Below, piece by piece: positions 1-6,908 of a stretch of DNA of 7,009 nt. The stretch comes from an uncultured Flammeovirgaceae bacterium (lineage in GTDB: Bacteria; Bacteroidota; Bacteroidia; Cytophagales; Cyclobacteriaceae), in NCBI GenBank assembly GCA_937138955.1, contig CAKZPJ010000190.1, positions 1 through 7,009 on the forward strand, read 5' to 3'. The notes beneath the pieces were generated by a model, which was not told the DNA's origin, did no database searches, and saw only the letters and a list, made by a program, of their open reading frames with translations. The translations under genes and the position numbers were made by a program. Position 1 is the first letter of the stretch. Every line of letters starts with the position of its first letter.

Positions 1-987
1 TGTAATCGGTTAGCACGATCCGCCGGATTCGCAGTAGCCCAAAGTCCGGGGAGTACTTCATTTAACCCACTAATGGTTTACGGGGGAGTTGGCCTGGGTA
101 AGACCCATCTGGTGCAAGCTATTGGTAATGAGATTAAACGTAAGCAGGGACATCAGTTTGTCGTCTACGTTTCTTCCGAAAAGTTTACCAGTCAATTTAT
201 TGAAGCTTTGAAAAATAACAACGTTCAGAAGTTCACCAATTTCTACCTTCAGGTAGATGCGTTGATTTTAGATGATGTTCAGTTTTTAGCGGGTAAGGAA
301 AAAACTCAGGAAATCTTTTTCCATATTTTCAATCACCTTCAGCAATCGGGCAAGCAGATTATTATGACGAGCGACTGCCCCCCTCGCGACTTGCACGGCC
401 TGACTGAACGATTACTCTCTCGCTTCAAGTGGGGACTTACCGCTGATCTTCAGACTCCTGATTTTGAGACCCGAATCGCGATTATTGAACGTAAGCTGCA
501 AGCGGAAGGAGTGAGTCTTCCTTACGACGTAGTAGAATATCTAGCCTACAATGTAGATACGAATATTCGAGAATTAGAGGGAATTTTGATCTCGCTAATG
601 GCTCACGCTTCTTTGGATAAACAAGAAATCTCGTTAGCGCTGGCAAAAGATATTCTAAGAAACATTATTCAGAACAGTGTTCCTGAAGTAGATATTGACT
701 TAATTATTAAAACTGTATCTCGCCACTACAATGTCACTTTACCCGATTTAAAGTCTAAAACCCGTAAAAAGGAAGTCGTTGTTCCGCGTCAGATTGCCAT
801 GTATTTCTCTAAAGAATATACGCAGCACTCGCTAAAAGCTATTGGCTACCATTTTGGAGGGCGCGATCACGCTACGGTGATTCATGCCTGCCGAGCCGTT
901 CAGGAGCATATCAAAACTAGTGCTGATTTCTCGTTGGAGATAAAAAGTATTCAGAAGCAGTTACAGGGCAAAAGCCCCCGGCGCTAA
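1..987 (+). CDS. dnaA: Chromosomal replication initiator protein DnaA, 5'-truncated by window edge
   Basis: DnaA is the AAA+ ATPase that binds DnaA boxes at oriC, unwinds the origin and loads the helicase. The frame is open from base 1 and ends at TAA 985-987, giving 328 residues; the family is usually about 450-480, so domains I and II and the start of domain III lie outside the window. The ATG at base 73 is internal, because the codons before it already read as DnaA (CNRLARSAGFAVAQSPGS). Visible in fragment numbering: Walker A GGVGLGKT at 28-35, Walker B LILDD at 88-92, sensor I IIMTSD at 120-125, the arginine-finger box LLSRFKWG around 138-145, sensor II NIRELEG around 188-194, and domain IV with the basic loop KSKTRKKE near 251 and the DnaA signature GGRDHATVIHA at 286-296. 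All key residues are present, so nothing suggests decay. The gene converges on a minus-strand phosphoesterase gene with one base between stops. Confidence 0.98.
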   Translation, partial: CNRLARSAGFAVAQSPGSTSFNPLMVYGGVGLGKTHLVQAIGNEIKRKQGHQFVVYVSSEKFTSQFIEALKNNNVQKFTNFYLQVDALILDDVQFLAGKEKTQEIFFHIFNHLQQSGKQIIMTSDCPPRDLHGLTERLLSRFKWGLTADLQTPDFETRIAIIERKLQAEGVSLPYDVVEYLAYNVDTNIRELEGILISLMAHASLDKQEISLALAKDILRNIIQNSVPEVDIDLIIKTVSRHYNVTLPDLKSKTRKKEVVVPRQIAMYFSKEYTQHSLKAIGYHFGGRDHATVIHACRAVQEHIKTSADFSLEIKSIQKQLQGKSPRR

Positions 988-988
988 A

Positions 989-2242
989 CTAAGCTCGGGT
1001 TAGCTCTAGCATGGTAATCTCCGGACGAATGCCTAGCCTTCCCGGATACCCGATATAGCCGAACCCCCGATTTACGTAGAGCTGCTGGTTGCCTTCTTGG
1101 TAAAGTCCCGCCCACTGTTTGTAGCGATACTGCACAAAACTCCAGCGCAAACTCCCCCACTCTAGTCCCACCTGTCCACCGTGCGTATGCCCTGAAAGTG
1201 TTAGCTCAATATCGGAATGCTGAGGCCGAACCTGAGCATCCCAGTGGCTGGGGTCATGCGAAAGTAGAATACGAGTGTCTGCATCTTCGGCTCCTTGGTA
1301 GGCTTCGTTAAGGTGACCGTACTGGGCAAAGCCACCGGTACCCCAATGTTCTACCCCAATAATGGCTAAACGATTATTATCAATAGTAAGAACCTCGTTT
1401 TCATCAAGCAGAAGCTTCCAGTTCATTAACTTATGAGCGTGCTTTAGATTTTCTAGGTTGGCCTGTTTTACCTGAGGCGAAGACCAAGAGGTATAATCAC
1501 CGTAGTCATGGTTTCCCAGAATAGAATAAATGCCCAGCGGAGCTTTGAGCTTGTTGAAAACTGGAATATATTCTTCCACTTCCGCTGCTTTGTTATTTAC
1601 TAAATCTCCAGTAAAAAATATCAGATCGGGCTTTTCAGCCATTACCATATCAATACCGTGCATCACCGCTTTCTTGTTGAAGAAGCTACCCGAATGAATA
1701 TCTGATAGCTGGGCAATTTGGATTCCTTCTAGTCCTTTCGGTAGATTGGCTATTGGAATCTTTATCCGGTGAATACGGTAGTCGTGGGCTACTGAAGCAA
1801 TACCATAGCTAAAACCCAGTGCGGGGACTACTGTGGCAACAACCGAAGCCCTAGCTAAGAATTCAGAGCGGCTAATACCTGTCGCATTTTCACTCGGAGC
1901 ATCGCTTACGCTCGGTGAAAACTGGGTATACGCCCACTGTCCCAGACGCACCACATCATCAATCACTAAGACCGCGCTACCAAAAAATTTGGAAGCATAG
2001 TTTACAAATATCCAAGCAAAAAGGAAGGTCCGCTGGCCGTCCGTCAGCACATTTTTCCCACCTAGGTTATAGAAAAGAAACCCTGATATAGCAACCAAAC
2101 TAATAATCCAGTACACCGCATAGATTATGCGGCGAGGATAGGCTGCCAGATCATCTATCAGCACCCGAAACGCCTGAAAGGCGTAGTAGTCTAGCAATAA
2201 AAAAAGTCCAGCGAATATGATGATTGAAAACATTCTAGGCAT
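989..2242 (-). CDS. Membrane-anchored calcineurin-like metallophosphoesterase (YkuE/YaeI type)
   Basis: This is a predicted dinuclear-metal phosphoesterase of 417 residues. The catalytic domain (about 160-415) shows the family motifs in order: D181-x-H183 (QLSDIHSG), G212-D213 (FTGDLVNN), G243-N-H-D246, H329 (LLSHDPSHW) and G351-H-T-H354 followed by GGQ. The C-terminal box GFGYIGYPGRLGIRPEI at about 393-409 is typical of the YkuE/YaeI group. The N-terminal third holds hydrophobic segments at about 4-22, 38-58, 70-93 and 133-152, so it is an inner-membrane protein. Positive-inside charges suggest the catalytic domain faces the periplasm (inference). A Tat-like stretch, SRSEFLAR at 124-131, precedes the fourth segment. 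The natural substrate is not readable; phospholipid head groups or a lipid A precursor (as for chlamydial LpxG, another membrane phosphoesterase) are possible but unsupported. The start is ATG 2242-2240, with no Shine-Dalgarno; Met4 (2233-2231) is an alternative. The stop is TAG 991-989. Confidence 0.9.
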   Translation of the reverse strand: MPRMFSIIIFAGLFLLLDYYAFQAFRVLIDDLAAYPRRIIYAVYWIISLVAISGFLFYNLGGKNVLTDGQRTFLFAWIFVNYASKFFGSAVLVIDDVVRLGQWAYTQFSPSVSDAPSENATGISRSEFLARASVVATVVPALGFSYGIASVAHDYRIHRIKIPIANLPKGLEGIQIAQLSDIHSGSFFNKKAVMHGIDMVMAEKPDLIFFTGDLVNNKAAEVEEYIPVFNKLKAPLGIYSILGNHDYGDYTSWSSPQVKQANLENLKHAHKLMNWKLLLDENEVLTIDNNRLAIIGVEHWGTGGFAQYGHLNEAYQGAEDADTRILLSHDPSHWDAQVRPQHSDIELTLSGHTHGGQVGLEWGSLRWSFVQYRYKQWAGLYQEGNQQLYVNRGFGYIGYPGRLGIRPEITMLELTRA

Positions 2243-2253
2243 ACGATTAAATC

Positions 2254-2283
2254 AAAAAAACCCAACGTGTATTGTTGGGTTTT
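2254..2283 (-). terminator. Rho-independent terminator of the RND efflux operon
   Basis: Read on the minus strand, AAAACCCAAC (2283-2274), a seven-base loop AATACAC, and GTTGGGTTTT (2266-2257) form a perfect 10-bp stem that continues into a run of seven T (2260-2254). It lies 21 bases after the stop codon of the RND permease gene and fits termination of that transcript. It also sits just upstream of the metallophosphoesterase start codon, with 11 bases between the T run and the ATG. On the plus strand the stem is followed by only four T, which are part of the stem, so termination in that direction would be weaker; the plus strand has no gene here to end. Confidence 0.85.
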
Positions 2284-2303
2284 AAGACGGTTACTACGAA
2301 TTT

Positions 2304-5300
2304 TTATTTTGCAGCGACTACCGGTTTTTTATTGGATATTCGCACTTTAATTTTATCGACTAATAAATACATTACGGGAACAACCACTAGGGTAAGAAAC
2401 GTAGCGAAAATCAAACCAAAAATCACAGTCCAGGCCATTGGCCCCCAAAAGTCGGCATTAAAACCACCGTAATAAATCTGGGGGTCAAAGTCAGACAGCA
2501 TCGTCGAGAAATTGATATTCAACCCTATTGCCAGTGGAATAAGTCCCAGAACTGTGGTAATAGCAGTAAGCAATACCGGGCGCAAACGGGTTTGCCCTCC
2601 CTCAACAATGCTACTAACGATTTTTTCGTAAGGAAGCACTTCATCTTCTTGCAGACCAAGCTCGGCGCGGTGCCTCTCCCGGATCAAATTAGTATAGTCA
2701 AGAAGTACAATGGCATTGTTTACTACTACCCCGGCTAATGAGATAATACCAATTCCCGTCATGATTACTACGAAATTCATATTAAACGTAACCAATCCTA
2801 AAAATACGCCAATGGTACTAAGTAGCACCGACATCATAATGATAAACGGAGTAGCAATTGAATTAAATTGGGCGACGATGATTAAAAAGATCGTCATTAC
2901 CGCAATAAAGAGTGCTCTTAGCAAGAACTGACCAGACTCCTCCTGCTCCTGCTGCTCACCGGTAAATTTCACCTCATATCCTTCGGGAATATCCATATCA
3001 TCCGTTAGCTCCTTCAATTCGTTCACAATTTCAGTAGCATTGTAGCCTTCTAGTACGTTAGAAGACAATGTTATTACCCGGTCTAGGTCTTTCCGCTTAA
3101 CCGAACCATAGGTTGAAGAATAGTCTAAATCAGCCACCGATGAAATCGGAATCTGACGTAGGTTTCCGAATTTATCACGAAAGGTAATCCGCTGATTAAT
3201 TAGCGCGTCAACGTCGTAGCGATATTCGTCTTTCAAGCGAAGCTGAATAGGATGATCATCTTCGCCATCTTTGAACTTAGAAACTTCTGAGCCAAATAAG
3301 GCGGTTCGCATTTCGGTAGCGATGGTCGCCGTCGATAAGCCAAACCGGCGAGCCTTATCCCGATCAATATTCACAATTAGTTCAGGTTTTCCGGTTTCTA
3401 AATCCGATTTAAGCTCTTCAATTCCTTGAATATTAGAATTCTCAATATCAGCCAAAAACTTCTCCGTAAACGAAATTAGTCCTGGGTAGTCTTCAGAAGA
3501 TATTTCTATACTAATGGGTTTCCCTACCGGTGGTCCAGCCGGAGGTGCCGATACGGTGACCAGTACTCCTGGATAACCACTTACCGCTTCGCGTACTTCT
3601 TCCATCACATGGGTAGTAGAAATACCATCGCGAAGTTCGTAGTCGATGAAGGATACATTGACCCGAGCTTTATTAGGCGTCTCACCCGGGCTAGCCCCTT
3701 CGGAAGGATCATTCGTATTTTCGCCTACCTGAGAGATCACCGCTTCCACAATCTGGTCGTAAGAATCTAAGGTCTCGAAAATCTTAGCTTCCATTTGTTG
3801 GGTAACTGCATTGGTTGCTTCAATATCAGTGCCTACGGGAAGCTCCACAAATACATTGAAGTAGTCAGGGTCAATACCCGGAAAGAATTCAACCTTAGGT
3901 TGCTTGGCCCCTACTAACATAATAGAAAAGATAAGCAAGCCTACGGTACCAAAGAAGACGAAGTAGGGTGTTTTTCCGTGTAGCGCCCATCGCACGGTGC
4001 GCGTGTACGCACGCTCCAACTTAACCAAAAGTGAATCTTGAAACCACTGGATAGCGGGGGTAAGCACGTAGACATTAAATGGAATAAGTAGCGCCCCGAT
4101 AGTTAACAGATTGGCAATAGTAAAGCTCTGAAAAATATAAAATACGATGGCAATCAGAAGCATACTACCCGCCAGAATCATTAGCCGCCTCTTCTTTTGA
4201 CTAGTAGTTGTGCCTTTCACTTTCATGAACATCGCAGTAAGTACCGGATTGATGACTAGCGCGACAAACAATGACGATGATAATACAATGATTAGCGTAA
4301 TTGGCAGATAGCGCATGAACTCACCGATAAGCCCTGACCAGAACGCCAGGGGAAGAAAGGCCGCTAGAGTGGTAGCGGTGGAGGTAATAATTGGCCAAGC
4401 TACCTCGCCCACTCCTTCTTTTGCCGCTTGCACTGAAGAATAGCCTTCCTGCATCAATCGGTAAATATTTTCAACCACGACAATTCCGTTATCTACGAGC
4501 ATTCCCAACGCTAATATCAAAGCGAAGAGCACCATCAGATTAATAGAAATACCGAAAAAGCTCAGCATCGTAAATGACAGAAACATAGAGAGTGGAATCG
4601 CAATCCCTACGAACAAAGCATTTCTCAGATTGAGGAAAAACATTAGCACCAGAATTACCAAGATGACTCCCATGATAATACTATTCTCCAGATTGCTTAA
4701 CTGAAGCCGAGTATACTTAGATTGATCGTTAGTGATGATAATTTGTAGATCCGCTGGGAATCGACCCTTCTGAGCGTCTTCTAGTATCACCTTAATTTTA
4801 TCTGATGCAGCTAGTACATTTTCACCCTTTCTCTTTACCACTGAGAGCGTAACTACCGGATCTCCGTTATTGCGAGAGTAGCTCGAGGCTTCTTCGTAAG
4901 TGTCACTTACCTCAGCTACATCGCGCAGGTAAACTATTTTATTTTCCTCATTCTTGATAATTACATCTTCTAACTGATCAACCTCGGTGAACTCACCTAT
5001 GACCCGGAGTGAGCGACGAAAGTCATCCGCTTTGATATTTCCACCCGATATAGTTACGTTTTCCGCAGATACGGCATTCTGAATATCCGAGAAGGTAACT
5101 TCCCTAGCATCCATTTTATACAGGTCAGCATCAATTCGAATTTCTCGCTCTAGCGTACCGCTAAGATTAGCCTCCTGCACCTCCGACATAGATTCAATTT
5201 CGTCTTGTAGATATTCTGCGTAATTCTTCAGTTCATCGATGCTATATTCACCCGAAATGTTAATAAACATGAATGGCAGATCTTGTAGATTGACTTCAAA

Positions 5301-5726
5301 TACATTAGGGTCTTGATCCAAATCGGTAGGAAGTTCGCTCTGCGCTTGGTCTACGGCATCCTTCACATCCTGCAATGCCTTTGATATGTCTACATCAGGA
5401 TTAAACTCTACTATAACCGTCGAAAAATCCTGAATAGAAGTCGAGTTGATCTGGTCGACTCCAGTAACTCCTTTAACCTCTTTTTCTATGGGACGAGTAA
5501 TCAGGTTCTCAATATCTACTGGAGAGTTACCAGGGTAAGGCGTGCCTACGTAGATTGTTGGGATTACTACCTCAGGAAAATTTTCCTTAGGCATGGAAAT
5601 ATACGACGTGACTCCCAACACTACGATAATGAAAGTAAGAATCAGGACGCTCGTGCGGTTATTGACTGCACCGGAGCTTATTGCGAAGTTACGAACAACG
5701 CGCTTAGAGTTTTCTTGACTTGTCAT
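2304..5726 (-). CDS. Efflux RND transporter permease subunit (AcrB/HAE-like)
   Basis: This is the inner-membrane pump of a tripartite exporter: RND permeases use the proton gradient to drive substrates from periplasm or membrane through an adaptor and a TolC-type channel. At 1140 residues it is longer than E. coli AcrB (1049). It shows the duplicated RND plan: TM1 at about 25-44; porter domain with PKENFPEVVIPTIYVGTPYP at 46-65; TM2-TM6 at about 346-500; a second porter half from about 610 (PKVEFFPGIDPDYF); TM8-TM12 at about 935-1125. The TM4 motif is GMLVDNGIVVVEN (408-420), with D412 in place of AcrB D407 but N413 in place of D408. The TM10 motif is AGVVVNNAIVLLDY (998-1011), with N1003 where AcrB has K940. 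Two extra hydrophobic stretches sit between TM6 and TM7 (about 514-532 and 537-556). The substrate cannot be read; a drug/hydrophobic-compound pump is likelier than a CusA-type metal pump. The start ATG 5726-5724 follows the adaptor stop by 6 bases, which suggests translational coupling. Confidence 0.96.
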   Translation of the reverse strand: MTSQENSKRVVRNFAISSGAVNNRTSVLILTFIIVVLGVTSYISMPKENFPEVVIPTIYVGTPYPGNSPVDIENLITRPIEKEVKGVTGVDQINSTSIQDFSTVIVEFNPDVDISKALQDVKDAVDQAQSELPTDLDQDPNVFEVNLQDLPFMFINISGEYSIDELKNYAEYLQDEIESMSEVQEANLSGTLEREIRIDADLYKMDAREVTFSDIQNAVSAENVTISGGNIKADDFRRSLRVIGEFTEVDQLEDVIIKNEENKIVYLRDVAEVSDTYEEASSYSRNNGDPVVTLSVVKRKGENVLAASDKIKVILEDAQKGRFPADLQIIITNDQSKYTRLQLSNLENSIIMGVILVILVLMFFLNLRNALFVGIAIPLSMFLSFTMLSFFGISINLMVLFALILALGMLVDNGIVVVENIYRLMQEGYSSVQAAKEGVGEVAWPIITSTATTLAAFLPLAFWSGLIGEFMRYLPITLIIVLSSSLFVALVINPVLTAMFMKVKGTTTSQKKRRLMILAGSMLLIAIVFYIFQSFTIANLLTIGALLIPFNVYVLTPAIQWFQDSLLVKLERAYTRTVRWALHGKTPYFVFFGTVGLLIFSIMLVGAKQPKVEFFPGIDPDYFNVFVELPVGTDIEATNAVTQQMEAKIFETLDSYDQIVEAVISQVGENTNDPSEGASPGETPNKARVNVSFIDYELRDGISTTHVMEEVREAVSGYPGVLVTVSAPPAGPPVGKPISIEISSEDYPGLISFTEKFLADIENSNIQGIEELKSDLETGKPELIVNIDRDKARRFGLSTATIATEMRTALFGSEVSKFKDGEDDHPIQLRLKDEYRYDVDALINQRITFRDKFGNLRQIPISSVADLDYSSTYGSVKRKDLDRVITLSSNVLEGYNATEIVNELKELTDDMDIPEGYEVKFTGEQQEQEESGQFLLRALFIAVMTIFLIIVAQFNSIATPFIIMMSVLLSTIGVFLGLVTFNMNFVVIMTGIGIISLAGVVVNNAIVLLDYTNLIRERHRAELGLQEDEVLPYEKIVSSIVEGGQTRLRPVLLTAITTVLGLIPLAIGLNINFSTMLSDFDPQIYYGGFNADFWGPMAWTVIFGLIFATFLTLVVVPVMYLLVDKIKVRISNKKPVVAAK

Positions 5727-5732
5727 ATACTG

Positions 5733-6908
5733 TTATTTGTTAAGCGAGAGATTTGACGCCTCTTCGTTCGCTATACTGATTCGTACTCCTTCAGCTACCG
5801 CCCGGAAGCCTTTATCGATCAGCACTTCGTTACCTTGAAGTCCGTCAGAAATTACCGTCTCGTTTTTATAGGTTTGCCCGCGATCAATATGCTGTTTTGC
5901 CGCTACTTTACCCTCACCCTCATCAGCATTTTTAGCTACAAACAGATAATCGCCTTTGGCATCTTCTAAAATTAGTTTAGTTGGTACCACGATGGCATCC
6001 GGTTTTTGGTAGTCCATAATCCGTAGCACTGATAATAAATTCGGACGTAAGAACTCCAAGCTATTAGGTAGCTTTACCTCCATTTTAAAAGTGCGGTTGT
6101 TTTCATTAATAACCTTTCCTACTGAGCTGACTGCACTTTGAATGGTTTTTTTTAGGGAAGGAAAACTAACCATTACACTATCACCTTGCTGGAACTCACC
6201 CAGAAATGCTTCCGAAATATCGGCTTCAATAAACATATCGGTCAAACTCACCAAGCGTAGCACCGGAATTCCAGGCTGGGCCATCTCCCCTTCTCTTACA
6301 AATATTTCATCAATGGTTCCTGAAAAAGGAGCGCGAATAATGTAGTTGTTCAGTTGAGCCTGAAGTGAGGCAATACGGCGCTCCAGGGATTTTACTCCGT
6401 TTTCAGCTTCCAGGTACTGAAGCTCCGTTCCAATATTTTGATCCCACAGATTCTTCTGTCGGTCGTAGCGGGTTGTAGCCAGATCCAGTGATGTTTGTAA
6501 CTCCTGAATATTCCGACGGAGAGTTTCTCCGTTTTGGCTCACCAATACCTGACCTGTCCGAACCGACTCTCCTTCCGATACCGATAAGGAGGTGACCATT
6601 GCGGGAGCTTCTGCACTAATAGTGATGTTTTTCCGAGAGGTTACTGAGCCTCGTACTTCAATGTAGTGCTCAAACGTTTTTGTAACCACAGGGAGCGTCG
6701 TCACTAAGGTAGTTTTCAGCTCTTGCTGAGCAAATGTAGGGTCCTCTTCAGCTATTTCAGCTTCTAAGGTAGCAATCTGATCTTCAAGTGATTTCAACTC
6801 CTGTTGATACTCTTTTAAGTGTTGCTTTTTTTCGGCAAGCTCACTGTTGTCGCTTCCACAAGCCATCAGTAGGCTTATCGCAATAAAGCTTACTAGTAAT
6901 GTTTTCAT
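5733..6908 (-). CDS. Efflux RND transporter periplasmic adaptor subunit (membrane fusion protein), lipoprotein
   Basis: This 391-residue adaptor (HlyD/AcrA family) bridges the RND pump to an outer-membrane channel in the periplasm. The N-terminus is a lipoprotein signal: Lys2, a hydrophobic core, then the lipobox-like L14-M-A-C17, so it is probably lipid-anchored at Cys17. An extra charged coiled coil follows at about 24-56. Next come beta-barrel/lipoyl strands (EHYIEVRGSVTSRKNITISA, 80-99), a first lipoyl half (VTSLSVSEGESVRTGQVL, 105-122), an alpha hairpin at about 128-188 (including RYDRQKNLWDQNIGTELQYL), and a second lipoyl half (IIRAPFSGTIDEIFVREGE, 190-208). The beta-barrel follows (about 225-300), then a membrane-proximal domain with VVPTKLIL and ending near VAEGVRISI (371-379). 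The start ATG 6908-6906 opens directly into the signal peptide and is well supported. It is the first recognisable gene of a two-gene operon, 6 bases ahead of the permease. No outer-membrane channel gene is seen next to it. Confidence 0.95.
   Translation of the reverse strand: MKTLLVSFIAISLLMACGSDNSELAEKKQHLKEYQQELKSLEDQIATLEAEIAEEDPTFAQQELKTTLVTTLPVVTKTFEHYIEVRGSVTSRKNITISAEAPAMVTSLSVSEGESVRTGQVLVSQNGETLRRNIQELQTSLDLATTRYDRQKNLWDQNIGTELQYLEAENGVKSLERRIASLQAQLNNYIIRAPFSGTIDEIFVREGEMAQPGIPVLRLVSLTDMFIEADISEAFLGEFQQGDSVMVSFPSLKKTIQSAVSSVGKVINENNRTFKMEVKLPNSLEFLRPNLLSVLRIMDYQKPDAIVVPTKLILEDAKGDYLFVAKNADEGEGKVAAKQHIDRGQTYKNETVISDGLQGNEVLIDKGFRAVAEGVRISIANEEASNLSLNK

Noticed and set aside
73..75. 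ATG at base 73 as the dnaA start
   Set aside because: The codons before it already encode conserved DnaA sequence, and starting there would remove the strand leading into the Walker A loop.
984..1003. Small CTAA/TTAG inverted repeat at the dnaA-phosphoesterase junction as a shared terminator
   Set aside because: The stem is only about four base pairs with no following T run in either direction.
2272..2472. Plus-strand open frame of 66 codons opposite the 3' end of the pump gene
   Set aside because: It lies antisense to the well-supported RND permease, has low-complexity Thr/Lys-rich sequence with no recognisable domain, and starts inside the terminator hairpin.
2710..2931. Plus-strand open frame of 73 codons inside the pump gene
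   Set aside because: It is opposite TM9-TM10 of the RND permease; its composition is a mirror of codons for membrane helices and no family is recognisable.
4488..4490. Asn413 in TM4 as evidence that the pump is inactive
   Set aside because: The whole gene is intact and the VDN motif, to my knowledge, is common in a large RND subgroup, so it is more likely a subfamily trait than decay.
6142..6345. Plus-strand open frame of 67 codons inside the adaptor gene
   Set aside because: It is antisense to the conserved lipoyl and barrel regions of the adaptor and has no recognisable features.
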